Below are positions 36,202 through 44,966 of a stretch of DNA of 64,000 nt, one piece after another; positions within the stretch are counted from its first letter, which is position 1; the number at the start of each line of letters is the position of its first letter. The stretch lies in the NCBI GenBank assembly GCA_036520615.1, contig DATDJI010000023.1:62001-126000 (forward strand), written 5' to 3'. The position numbers were made by a program, and so were the translations under genes. The notes below the pieces were generated by a model. That model did not search any database. It saw only the letters and a list, made by a program, of their open reading frames with translations, and was not told where the DNA came from. Source of the DNA: CAMCXE01 sp036520615. Lineage in GTDB: Bacteria > Pseudomonadota > Gammaproteobacteria > Pseudomonadales > Cellvibrionaceae.

Positions 36202-38157
36202 ATGAGCCGAATCCCCTCCTCTTTTATCGACGACGTATTAAATCGCCTAGACATAGTCGATGTGGTCGATCATCGCGTGAAGCTAAAACGCAGCGGCAAA
36301 AATTACATGGCCTGCTGCCCGTTCCACCAAGAAAAAACCCCGTCGTTTACCGTAAGCCCCGACAAACAATTTTATTACTGCTTTGGCTGCGGCGCCTCCG
36401 GCAACGCGCTCGGTTTTATTATGGAATTCGATCACACGGCATTCACCGATGCGGTGGAGTCTGCTGCAAAAATACTCGGCCTTACCGTTCCGTACGAAGA
36501 CACTCATCCGTCCAAAGCGCCGAAAAAGGAATCCAACCTCTACACACTGCTGGAAAAAGCCAGTCAATTTTATAAACAACAATTGCGCGAACACCCGGAC
36601 CGTAAAACTGCTCTCACTTACTTGCAAACCCGTGGGCTGACTACAGAGATTTGCGCCCTGTTCGGCATAGGTTACGCCGCCGCAGGCTGGGACAATTTAC
36701 TTAAAGCCCTAGGCCCAAACGAACAGGCGCAGAAACAACTGTTAGACGCCGGGCTCATCACCGAAAACGAAGATAAAACTCGTAAATACGACCGCTTTCG
36801 CCAGCGTATTATGTTTCCGATCCTGGACGTGCGCGGCCGCACTATTGGCTTTGGCGGCCGCATTTTAGGTAGCGAAACTACGACGGCACCGGATGGCAGC
36901 AAAATTAAAGTCGGCGGCCCGAAATATTTAAACTCACCGGAAACTGAAGTATTCCATAAGGGCCGCGAACTCTACGGCCTTTACCAAGCGCGCATGTCCA
37001 ACCGCCACTTACAGCGATTATTGGTGGTAGAAGGCTATATGGACGTTATCGCTCTGGCGCAATTTGATATCAGCTACGCCGTCGCAACTCTGGGCACCGC
37101 CTGTGGCGCGGATCATTTGCATTTAGCCTTTAAATACTGTTCGGAAATAGTTTTTTGCTTTGATGGCGATAACGCAGGCCGCACTGCCGCGCGCCGCGCA
37201 CTGGAAAACACCCTGCCCTCCATGAGCGATGGGCGCCAAGTGAAATTTTTATTTTTACCCGAAGGGCAAGATCCTGACAGCCTGGTGCGGCAAATAGGTA
37301 AGGAGCGGTTTGAACAACAAATTGAACAGGCGACAGCTTTAGAAGATTATTTTTTCCGCAATTTGGCGGAAGGCCTTAACATGAACAGCATGGAAGGCCG
37401 TGCGCGTTTTAGCAAATTAGCCGCCCCGCAGTTGCATCAATTGCCACCTGGCGTATATCGCGAATTAATGTTCCAACAATTGTCCCGTCACACGGGGCTA
37501 AGCCTGGATATACTTCAGGATTTAATTCATACACCCGCCACGCCAGAGTCTGCCACAAGCAATCTTCACGTAACGCCACAAATAAATACGCCGATAAACA
37601 CTTCCCCGGCGAGAACTACAGCAGCAATTAATGTAATTGGTTTATCAAACAGTCCGCCGCCAAACTCGGCGTCAAACCTTCCTGTTGCGCAACGCCCAGG
37701 TTTTCAAACCATTAAAATAACTCCTGCACGCATGGCCACGATGCTTTTATTAGAACATCCAGAGCTCGTCAAAACACTTGATAGCCAATGGCGCGCTGAC
37801 CCAGCCGCGCAGGATGAACACCTATTAGAGCAGCTGATTAAATCCATTAATCAATACCAGCTGCAAAGCTTCCACAGCATTATGGGATTTTGGGCAGGAG
37901 AGTTTGGCGTGGAGGCTCAAAAAGAACTCACCCAATTAGTCAGCAATCAATTCCTCGGCGCCGTTAAACGACTATCTCCCTTTGATGCCCAACAAGAGCT
38001 CAGCGACGCCTTTAACAAACTCAGAATACATACGCAGCAACGTCAATACCAAAGCGAACTAACACAATTGCAAGCAATCCCTTTGAGCGCGCTAGATGAC
38101 GCACAAAAAAATCGCCTACGCGAGCTGTTGAAAATGAAGCTACTCACTCGTAAATAA
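36202..38157 (+). CDS. dnaG: DNA primase
   Basis: Makes RNA primers for replication. 651 residues: a CHC2 zinc domain (CCPFHQEKTPSF, YCFGCGASGN), the RNA polymerase core with a Toprim fold (VVEGYMDVIAL near 275, DGDNAGR near 320), and a C-terminal DnaB-binding region after a variable linker (about 430-520). The start matches MSRIPSSFIDD of the family. There is no Shine-Dalgarno because a terminator hairpin abuts the ATG; low primase output from this operon is a known theme in E. coli. Confidence 0.97.
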   Translation: MSRIPSSFIDDVLNRLDIVDVVDHRVKLKRSGKNYMACCPFHQEKTPSFTVSPDKQFYYCFGCGASGNALGFIMEFDHTAFTDAVESAAKILGLTVPYEDTHPSKAPKKESNLYTLLEKASQFYKQQLREHPDRKTALTYLQTRGLTTEICALFGIGYAAAGWDNLLKALGPNEQAQKQLLDAGLITENEDKTRKYDRFRQRIMFPILDVRGRTIGFGGRILGSETTTAPDGSKIKVGGPKYLNSPETEVFHKGRELYGLYQARMSNRHLQRLLVVEGYMDVIALAQFDISYAVATLGTACGADHLHLAFKYCSEIVFCFDGDNAGRTAARRALENTLPSMSDGRQVKFLFLPEGQDPDSLVRQIGKERFEQQIEQATALEDYFFRNLAEGLNMNSMEGRARFSKLAAPQLHQLPPGVYRELMFQQLSRHTGLSLDILQDLIHTPATPESATSNLHVTPQINTPINTSPARTTAAINVIGLSNSPPPNSASNLPVAQRPGFQTIKITPARMATMLLLEHPELVKTLDSQWRADPAAQDEHLLEQLIKSINQYQLQSFHSIMGFWAGEFGVEAQKELTQLVSNQFLGAVKRLSPFDAQQELSDAFNKLRIHTQQRQYQSELTQLQAIPLSALDDAQKNRLRELLKMKLLTRK

Positions 38158-38244
38158 GCCTTTAATTGAGGCACAAAACGGTTTTTCAGCCCGCGTTAAA
38201 AATTCGACCCCCTCCACAAACCAAAGCCTGATACTTGTAAATTC

Positions 38245-38273
38245 TGGTGAGCGACACCAGATACCGTTATACT
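38245..38273 (+). promoter_or_regulatory. Possible promoter and dyad upstream of rpoD
   Basis: TGGTGA, a 17-nt spacer and TATACT resemble a sigma-70 promoter with a weak -35. The spacer overlaps a perfect dyad CTGGTG-N5-CACCAG (38244-38260), which could be an operator. Both are sequence resemblances only. Confidence 0.35.
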
Positions 38274-38319
38274 TGCCGGCTTTATTTCTTCCACACACAT
38301 CCGGGGACGCGGGAAATTA

Positions 38320-40161
38320 ATGAGCGAAAATCAACAATCGCGAATCAGAGACTTGATCAATCGTGGCCGTGAGCAGGGTTACTTAACCTACGGCGATGTT
38401 AACGACCACCTACCCGAGGACATATCCGACCCGGATCAGGTCGAAGACATTATTCAAATGATCAACGACATGGGCATCCGCGTATACGAAACCGCACCAG
38501 ATGCCGATGAACTCTTGATGCAAGACACCGAGAGCAACACCGACGAAATCGCCGCTGCCGAAGCCGCCGCAGCACTCGCCGCTGTTGAAACCGAAGTAGG
38601 CCGCACAACAGACCCAGTGCGCATGTATATGCGCGAAATGGGCACGGTGGAATTACTGACGCGCGAGGGCGAAATCGCCATCGCCAAACGCATTGAAGAA
38701 GGCCTGCGCGAGTTAATGCACGCCCTAGCCTATTGGCCTGAAACCACTGAGCGCCTGCTCGGCGAATACGATCTAATCGAAAAAGGCGAGCGCCGCCTGA
38801 CCGATGTAATCGCAGGTTGGTTAGACCCGGTTGAAACCGTCGTTCCAGAACCTGTTGTCGAGTTACCACCGATAGCGGAAAAAGTTGTCGGCGCCGAAAT
38901 CGAGGAGGAAGAAGAAACCGTTGCTGAAGAAGAGGACGAAGCTGAAACCGGCATCGACCCCGCCTACGCTAAAGAGCGCTTTGACGTGCTGCGCGTGCAA
39001 CTGGAAAAAACCAAAGCGGCCATTTTAAAACACGGCCGCCAAAGCAAAGCTGTCGGTAAAGAATTAGATGCATTAGGCGATGTATTTAAATTTTTCAAAC
39101 TGCCACCGCGCCAATTCGACCCTATTTACAACGCTGCACGCGATGTTCTCAATCAGGTGCGCGGCCATGAGCGCGACATCATGATGCAGTGCGTGCGCTA
39201 CGGAAAAATGCCGCGCAAAAACTTTATTAAAGAATTTCCCGGCAACGAAACCAATGACGAGTGGATTGCCAACGCCACGAAAAAGAAAAAGGAATATAAC
39301 GAATCGCTACGCAGTGTGAGCGAAACTGTCATTGCTTCACAACACAAATTAAAGGAAATTGAAGAGACTACCGGTCTTGATCTGTCGTCGATTAAAGAAA
39401 TAAACCGCCGCATGTCCATCGGCGAAGCCCGTGCTCGCCGCGCCAAAAAAGAAATGGTGGAAGCGAACCTGCGTTTGGTAATTTCCATCGCGAAAAAATA
39501 CACGAACCGCGGCCTGCAATTTTTGGATTTAATTCAAGAAGGCAACATTGGTTTAATGAAAGCGGTGGACAAATTCGAATACCGCCGCGGCTATAAATTT
39601 TCCACCTATGCTACTTGGTGGATTCGCCAAGCTATTACCCGCTCCATCGCCGACCAAGCACGCACGATTCGTATCCCTGTGCATATGATTGAGACAATCA
39701 ACAAGCTCAACCGTATTTCCCGGCAAATGCTGCAGGAAATGGGCCGCGAACCCACACCGGAAGAATTGGGCGAGCGCATGGAAATGCCGGAAGACAAAGT
39801 ACGCAAAGTACTTAAAATCGCCAAAGAACCCATCTCCATGGAAACCCCCATCGGCGACGATGAAGATTCCCACTTGGGCGATTTTATCGAAGACGTATCC
39901 ATTGTCTCCCCCATCGAGTCCGCAACGACTCAAGGCTTGATGGAAGCCACGAAAGCTGTATTAGCAGGCCTTACTGCGCGAGAAGCAAAAGTACTGCGTA
40001 TGCGCTTTGGCATCGATATGAATACCGACCACACCCTTGAGGAGGTTGGCAAACAATTTGATGTTACCCGTGAGCGTATTCGTCAGATTGAAGCGAAAGC
40101 ATTGCGCAAATTGCGCCACCCTTCTCGCTCGGATCATCTGCGCGGCTTTTTGGATGATTGA
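38320..40161 (+). CDS. rpoD: RNA polymerase primary sigma factor
   Basis: 613 residues. Region 1.1 at the N-terminus (RIRDLINRGREQGYLTYGDV), region 1.2 (DPVRMYMREMG), an acidic non-conserved insert (about 190-215), region 2 with the -10 reading helix (YATWWIRQAITRSI), region 3, and region 4 with the -35 helix (VTRERIRQIEAKALRKLRHP). It is the last gene of the rpsU-yqeY-dnaG-rpoD operon and has its own terminator. Confidence 0.98.
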   Translation: MSENQQSRIRDLINRGREQGYLTYGDVNDHLPEDISDPDQVEDIIQMINDMGIRVYETAPDADELLMQDTESNTDEIAAAEAAAALAAVETEVGRTTDPVRMYMREMGTVELLTREGEIAIAKRIEEGLRELMHALAYWPETTERLLGEYDLIEKGERRLTDVIAGWLDPVETVVPEPVVELPPIAEKVVGAEIEEEEETVAEEEDEAETGIDPAYAKERFDVLRVQLEKTKAAILKHGRQSKAVGKELDALGDVFKFFKLPPRQFDPIYNAARDVLNQVRGHERDIMMQCVRYGKMPRKNFIKEFPGNETNDEWIANATKKKKEYNESLRSVSETVIASQHKLKEIEETTGLDLSSIKEINRRMSIGEARARRAKKEMVEANLRLVISIAKKYTNRGLQFLDLIQEGNIGLMKAVDKFEYRRGYKFSTYATWWIRQAITRSIADQARTIRIPVHMIETINKLNRISRQMLQEMGREPTPEELGERMEMPEDKVRKVLKIAKEPISMETPIGDDEDSHLGDFIEDVSIVSPIESATTQGLMEATKAVLAGLTAREAKVLRMRFGIDMNTDHTLEEVGKQFDVTRERIRQIEAKALRKLRHPSRSDHLRGFLDD

Positions 40162-40187
40162 TCTAGGTTGATTGTGTTTTAGCCGAT

Positions 40188-40216
40188 AAAACCCGCCTTG
40201 TGCGGGTTTTGTTTTT
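40188..40216 (+). terminator. Terminator of rpoD
   Basis: AAAACCCGC pairs with GCGGGTTTT around a 5-nt loop, followed by gTTTTTT. It starts 27 nt after the rpoD stop. Confidence 0.92.
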
Positions 40217-40242
40217 TCTGCGCTATCAACTAGTTAGAAAGC

Positions 40243-40271
40243 TAGCCAGCCCCCAAACATACCTTTATAAT
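40243..40271 (+). promoter_or_regulatory. Promoter of the CAU tRNA gene
   Basis: TAGCCA, 17 nt, then a perfect TATAAT, followed by a G/C-rich discriminator (gcgcgtcc) of the kind under stringent control. It is about 46 nt before the tRNA. Confidence 0.7.
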
Positions 40272-40316
40272 GCGCGTCCTTTCAGCCTGTTTGCGTCTCT
40301 AACAGCGCTTCTATAA

Positions 40317-40393
40317 GGGCCTATAGCTCAGTTGGTTAGAGCGTCCGACTCATAATCGGCAGGTCCCTGGTTCAAGTCCAGGTGGGCCCACCA
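40317..40393 (+). tRNA. tRNA with anticodon CAU, probably tRNA-Ile2
   Basis: A complete 77-nt cloverleaf with encoded CCA. The acceptor stem GGGCCTA/TGGGCCC, D arm, anticodon loop CTCATAA and T loop TTCAAGT are all clear. Anticodon CAU could be elongator Met or Ile2. C4-G69 and C5-G68 in the acceptor stem resemble the features used by TilS, which makes C34 into lysidine, and differ from the GGCTACG acceptor of elongator Met; I favour Ile2. The pair 27-43 is a T-C mismatch. It follows rpoD and borders the accessory block. Confidence 0.85.
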
Positions 40394-40502
40394 TTTAATT
40401 ATCCTCAAATGAATATCGCCAAACTTTATTGGTACATTCACAATTAACAGAAGATCTTAAGCCTCTCAATAAGCACACTACTGCCCGCGAAAAGACAACA
40501 TA

Positions 40503-41450
40503 ATGGAAAATGTCATGCACAAGAAACGGAAATATGCTCAATTTACTTTCAGAAGAAGATTTCCAGAAAGCCAGCATTATTACGACCAACCTATAGAAAT
40601 TCATTTAATTCCAGAGGAAGTCAGCAAAAAAACTTCCAGCTTTTTTAGCTTCGGCAATTTTGCAAAACTATTTGCATCTTTAACCGTATTATCTGGCGTG
40701 CTAGGCGTTTGCTATCAAAAAGGTATGATAGCAACAATGCATCTCGGTAATATGGCTGGCAGCTATGATGTAAAAGAAATATTCAGCTCGGCACTACAAG
40801 CTTATTACAACCTATTCAATAGACTGTACAAATCAGAAAATGAAATATTTTTTGATGGGAAATTAATTATAGCGCTTTTATCCTGCCACCTAGCGGTAAC
40901 GTTCTTTGTATATGTATTAGCCAATAAAAACCAAATCGAAATAAAAATAAACAGCTCAACACGCTCATTAAAAAAAATTAAAGCTGAAAGATCCTTTGCA
41001 GCCTATACAATCATGATCGCAGCATCGATTCTATTTGCGGTCTTATTTAAAATATTTAATATACTAGCCAAAGGAATTTTTATATTCTTTTTTGCGTTAT
41101 TACTTATACCCTCTCTCATCGGCTACAAACAAGGAGAACATGACGCACTGGAAGCAGCCAAAAAAGATGTATGTATAGCCCAAGCTAGCGATATTGGCTC
41201 CAACGAGAAACTGCATCAGTGCACCCATCTCGTTATAAATCAAAAAACCTTGAGCGGAGAGATTTTACTTCAGAATTCAGAGGGCTATTTCATGAGGATA
41301 AATAATGCTTTCATCTATTCCAGCAAAGACGGCAAGACCTGTGTGTATTCACAAGACAAACAAGGACCGATTAAAGCAGACGACAAACATACATTTGAGA
41401 ATGCACAGCTAGAAAACTTTTGTCTGCAAGAAAATAAATTTGAAAAATAA
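40503..41450 (+). CDS. Hypothetical multi-spanning membrane protein
   Basis: 315 residues, not recognised. The N-terminus is basic; hydrophobic segments lie at about 53-70, 120-140 and a long double span at 165-210, with a soluble C-terminal part (about 215-315) that contains four or five cysteines and is likely outside or cytosolic depending on topology. AT-rich, unlike rpoD before it. It lies in the accessory block between the tRNA and the restriction operon but points the other way. A defence-related role is possible by location only. Confidence 0.6.
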   Translation: MENVMHKKRKYAQFTFRRRFPESQHYYDQPIEIHLIPEEVSKKTSSFFSFGNFAKLFASLTVLSGVLGVCYQKGMIATMHLGNMAGSYDVKEIFSSALQAYYNLFNRLYKSENEIFFDGKLIIALLSCHLAVTFFVYVLANKNQIEIKINSSTRSLKKIKAERSFAAYTIMIAASILFAVLFKIFNILAKGIFIFFFALLLIPSLIGYKQGEHDALEAAKKDVCIAQASDIGSNEKLHQCTHLVINQKTLSGEILLQNSEGYFMRINNAFIYSSKDGKTCVYSQDKQGPIKADDKHTFENAQLENFCLQENKFEK

Positions 41451-41578
41451 ACCTTGCTCCTCGCAGTACCACCTTATTGTAAATTGAGTGTTGGACACTG
41501 GTTGAAACGTACGAGAGATAGACTTCACCTCTGCGAGCCATCCCATTCAACGATTTGGGTGATATGGGGTGTAACGTC

Positions 41579-43036
41579 TTAATTATCCTTTAATACAGGC
41601 AATCCCGCAGCAACATCTTTAAATGCTTGAAGCGCAGCCTCTAAATGATCAATGATTTCCTGCTGTAAAATGGCTGGAGATGGCAAGTTATCTAAATTAT
41701 CCAGACTGTCATCTTTTAACCAAAAAATATCCAGACTCAACTTATCGCGTGCAACTAGGTCTGCGTATTTATAAAACTTAAAACGCTCGTTTTCTTTTCG
41801 CCGAGTGGTGCGGTAGCAGTCGATAAATTCTTGCAGGTCACTTAAGGCTAGGGTGCGTTGTTTGAGGGTGAAGTGTTTGTTGGTGCGTAAATCATAAAAC
41901 CAAATTCCTTTGGTATGCATTTTGCCATCGCGGGGGGCGGCGTCGAAAAAGACGACGTTAGCCTTTACGCCGTTGGCGTAGAATATTCCGGTGGGTAACC
42001 GCAATATCGTGTGCACATTACAGGTTTCCAGCCATTTGCGGCGGATGCGCTCACCCACGCCGCCTTCAAACAACACATTATCGGGTAGCACCACTGCGGC
42101 TTTGCCGGTATCTTTAAGCATAGAAACAATATGCTGTAAAAAATTTAATTGTTTGTTGGTAGTGGTGGCCCAAAAATCTTGGCGCTCATAGGTGAGCGAG
42201 TCTCTATCTTCCTCGCCCTCTTCGTTAGTGATAGTCATGCTGCTCTTTTTGCCAAACGGCGGATTGGCCAGCACGTAATCAACAAATTCTGTGGGCTTGC
42301 TGAGCAGGGCGTCGGCACGTTCAACTTCCGGTTTGCCATCAATGCTGCCGATATTGTGCAAAAATAAATTCATTAAACACATACGGCGGGTTGAGGGCAC
42401 AATCTCATTGCCTCGAAAGGTTTTATCGCGCAAAAATTCTTTCTGCTTTTTATTTAATTTATGGTTTTCTTTAATCCATTTATACGCACTTAAAAAGAAG
42501 CCGCCGGTGCCGCAGGCTGGGTCGGCGATGGTTTTCATCGGCTCCGGCTGTACGCAGGCCAGCATCGCATTAATTAAAGGGCGTGGGGTAAAGTATTGTC
42601 CTGCGCCGCTTTTGGCATCTTCAGCGTTTTTCTGTAAAAGGCCTTCGTATAAATCGCCTTTGGTATCCGCATCCAGGCTGATCCAGTTTTCTTCGTCGAT
42701 CATTTTAATAATGCGCGACAGTTTTGCGGGGTCGGGGATTTTATTTTCTGCTTTATGGAAAATGGCCCCTAACATGCCATCGGTCTTGGCGAGGGATTTT
42801 AAGGCTTTGCGATAATGCTCTTCGAGTTGTTCTCCGGTTTTATTCACAAGTGTTGGCCAAGCGTAGGATTTTGCTACATGGGTTTCGCGGTTGTAGGGCG
42901 GTTGGGAATATTCATGGGCCATTTTTAAAAATAATAAATAGGTGAGCTGCTCTAAATAATCGCCATAGCCCACCCCGTCATCCCGCAGGGTGTGGCAATA
43001 ATTCCAGACTTTTTGTACTAAGGTTGACGCATTCAT
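41579..43036 (-). CDS. hsdM: Type I restriction-modification methyltransferase subunit HsdM
   Basis: 485 residues. An N-terminal helical HsdM domain (NYCHTLRDDGVGYGDYLEQLTYLLFLKMA), then the N6-adenine methylase core: the AdoMet motif DPACGTGGF at about 172-180 and the catalytic NPPF at about 258-261. It methylates the site chosen by HsdS. It is the last gene of a six-gene operon and overlaps the DUF1016 gene by 4 bp. hsdM is normally next to hsdS; here three other genes separate them. Confidence 0.95.
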   Translation of the reverse strand: MNASTLVQKVWNYCHTLRDDGVGYGDYLEQLTYLLFLKMAHEYSQPPYNRETHVAKSYAWPTLVNKTGEQLEEHYRKALKSLAKTDGMLGAIFHKAENKIPDPAKLSRIIKMIDEENWISLDADTKGDLYEGLLQKNAEDAKSGAGQYFTPRPLINAMLACVQPEPMKTIADPACGTGGFFLSAYKWIKENHKLNKKQKEFLRDKTFRGNEIVPSTRRMCLMNLFLHNIGSIDGKPEVERADALLSKPTEFVDYVLANPPFGKKSSMTITNEEGEEDRDSLTYERQDFWATTTNKQLNFLQHIVSMLKDTGKAAVVLPDNVLFEGGVGERIRRKWLETCNVHTILRLPTGIFYANGVKANVVFFDAAPRDGKMHTKGIWFYDLRTNKHFTLKQRTLALSDLQEFIDCYRTTRRKENERFKFYKYADLVARDKLSLDIFWLKDDSLDNLDNLPSPAILQQEIIDHLEAALQAFKDVAAGLPVLKDN

Positions 43037-44097
43037 TCTTGGGTTTCCGAATTGTGCTCGGCATGTTTGCCGACCACATATTTTTGCTGTGCAGCTTCAA
43101 TAGCGCGCTGTAAACGTTCATGCAGTAATTGGCGCTCTGGCAATACGGTTAAATACTCGGCCACATGAATACCGCTGGCATCTAACTGCAATAGCTCTAC
43201 TTGCTCTTGACGATTCTCGGCACACAAAATAATACCTAAGGGAGGGTTCTCATCGGCCTGGCGCTCGTGTTTATCTAACCAACGTAAATACAATTCCATT
43301 TGGCCTTTGTAATGAGCTTTAAATGCGCCGAGTTTTAAATCAATAGCCACTAATTGTTTTAGGCGACGGTTATAAAACAGCAAATCGATGTAGAAATCCT
43401 CATGGTCGATTTGGATGCGTTTTTGTCGTGCAATAAAAGTAAAACCTGCCCCCAACTCCATTAAGAAAATTTCAAGGTCGCGCAGGATAGCGTCTTCTAA
43501 GTCTTTTTCAAGGTAATGATCATTCAGCCCCAAAAAGTCGAATACATAGGGGTCTTTTAATACCAAATTGGGGGAAACTTGATCTTTTTGCGCAAGGCCT
43601 TGCAGCTCTTGTCGAATTAGGGTTTCAGGCTGTTTGGAAAGTGCCGTACGCTGATAAAGCATGGAATCCATGCGGCTTGCCAACTCACGCACACTCCACC
43701 GCTCAATACGACACATTTGCGCATAAAACTCCCGCTGGAGCGGGTCTTTAACGGGGATCAGCTGAGTAAAATGCGTCCAGCTCAATTGTCGCGTCAGTGA
43801 TGCGACAATCTGAGCGTCCGGGAAAACCTCGGCAAATTGCATCATGCGGCGCAGTTGCTTCTCAGAATAACCGCGCCCAAATTCCTCACTTAATTGTCGC
43901 GCCAGTGTTGCGACAATCTGTTGGCCATACTGGGCTCGTTCGCCGCCTAATATTTCTTGATTAATCCGTTGGCCGATCTGCCAATAAAGATGTGTTAGTG
44001 TTGTGTTTACAGCTACGGTGGCTTGGTGTTTGGCATCAGCTACAAGGTTGCGGATTTCATTTATAAAACGATTATCATATCCAGGCATATCTGTCAT
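43033..44097 (-). CDS. DUF1016 (YhcG-type) PD-(D/E)XK nuclease
   Basis: 354 residues. The N-terminal DUF1016 helical domain (about 12-165, with LYWQIGQRINQEI and GRGYSEKQLRRM) is followed by a nuclease domain whose active-site residues look intact: D238 in FYIDLLFYN, D253 and K255 in IDLKLG, and Q266 in YKGQMELYL. DUF1016 proteins often occur with type I restriction genes; their role is not settled. It overlaps both neighbours by 4 bp. Two near-identical 30-bp segments encode the twin QIVAxLxRQLS stretches at about 60-70 and 96-106. Confidence 0.88.
   Translation of the reverse strand: MTDMPGYDNRFINEIRNLVADAKHQATVAVNTTLTHLYWQIGQRINQEILGGERAQYGQQIVATLARQLSEEFGRGYSEKQLRRMMQFAEVFPDAQIVASLTRQLSWTHFTQLIPVKDPLQREFYAQMCRIERWSVRELASRMDSMLYQRTALSKQPETLIRQELQGLAQKDQVSPNLVLKDPYVFDFLGLNDHYLEKDLEDAILRDLEIFLMELGAGFTFIARQKRIQIDHEDFYIDLLFYNRRLKQLVAIDLKLGAFKAHYKGQMELYLRWLDKHERQADENPPLGIILCAENRQEQVELLQLDASGIHVAEYLTVLPERQLLHERLQRAIEAAQQKYVVGKHAEHNSETQE
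43785..43809. repeat. 25-bp dyad inside the DUF1016 gene, copy 1
   Basis: ATTGTCGC and GCGACAAT are perfect 8-bp arms around 9 nt. It is repeated 108 bp away; with flanks the copies agree at 27 of 30 bases. The 108-bp offset is exactly 36 codons. Confidence 0.8.
43893..43917. repeat. 25-bp dyad inside the DUF1016 gene, copy 2
   Basis: Same arms ATTGTCGC and GCGACAAT with a 9-nt spacer that differs at two positions from copy 1. Confidence 0.8.
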
Positions 44098-44966
44098 CGT
44101 TGGGCTCCTGCAAGCATTTCAATCCAAGGATGAATGTGTCGCTCAGGATCATTACGAAGTTTGAAATAAACAAAACCAATATACGCAGCTGGATTTTTTG
44201 GATTTAACCACTGTTTAAGCTTTATTAATTCATTTTGAAAGCAGTAATCCGCTTCCGGGTTATTATTCAATTTTTCTACAAACCAATACTTGGCGTCTCT
44301 CAAAATTGGACCGACAAGATTCCAGCATGCACGACGGCCTTCATTTAGGCCTTTTTGGTCCAAGTGGAGAAGTCTTATAGAGAAACGTACTTTAATATCC
44401 TCGTCGGAACCTCTCTGAAACCTTGAGAACGGTTTGCCACTTGCTTCGTACGATAATAACTCCCAATCAAGAACTCTACAGGGATCTAGTAAAACAGGAT
44501 TTTCGAGACGCAAATTCTCTGCTGAATAAGCTCTCCTTTCTTCTTGCACCAGAGGAAAGTAATTCCATTTTCCGCCGCTAGATCCCTCCAGATCTTTACG
44601 GTATTCATTGCAGTGATCACAGGAGTAACGAAAATTGTCGAGAGCAAAAGCTTTCCACTTATACCCAGAATGCACAGGGTTTATGTCTAATTTTTCAATT
44701 CTCACATCATCTTGGCTCAAGGTTCCAGTCTTCACTGTACCCTTGGGCCTATAATGATCTACCGCATTATCGCTACGTACTATGCTGCTCTCGCAATACC
44801 AACAGCGTCGATTAGATGTTTCTGCCAAACAATTCTTTAATTCTCGCCAAACACTACTAAGTTCATCTGCAGTCTTTTCCTCCGCGATTAATCGGCGTAA
44901 GGCTTCAGCTGCTCGCTCTTCCCAACCGTCTGGAATATCTAAAAAAGTATTATCAATATGTCTCAT
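44094..44966 (-). CDS. PtuB-like HNH endonuclease (Septu / retron Ec78 type)
   Basis: 290 residues. A zinc-bound HNH fold is indicated by C55 and C58 (CWYC), D70-H71 in AVDHYRPKG, N111, and C116/C119/N120 (CDHCN). This matches the HNH partner of the Septu system and of Ec78-type retrons. It starts inside the end of the ATPase gene (4-bp overlap) and overlaps the DUF1016 gene by 4 bp. In Septu, PtuA holds PtuB until infection triggers nucleic acid cleavage. The assignment is from motifs and pairing. Confidence 0.85.
   Translation of the reverse strand: MRHIDNTFLDIPDGWEERAAEALRRLIAEEKTADELSSVWRELKNCLAETSNRRCWYCESSIVRSDNAVDHYRPKGTVKTGTLSQDDVRIEKLDINPVHSGYKWKAFALDNFRYSCDHCNEYRKDLEGSSGGKWNYFPLVQEERRAYSAENLRLENPVLLDPCRVLDWELLSYEASGKPFSRFQRGSDEDIKVRFSIRLLHLDQKGLNEGRRACWNLVGPILRDAKYWFVEKLNNNPEADYCFQNELIKLKQWLNPKNPAAYIGFVYFKLRNDPERHIHPWIEMLAGAQR

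Noticed and set aside
40317..40393. Elongator tRNA-Met
   Set aside because: Not fully excluded, but the acceptor stem resembles tRNA-Ile2 more than elongator Met; presence of tilS and a tRNA-model scan would decide.
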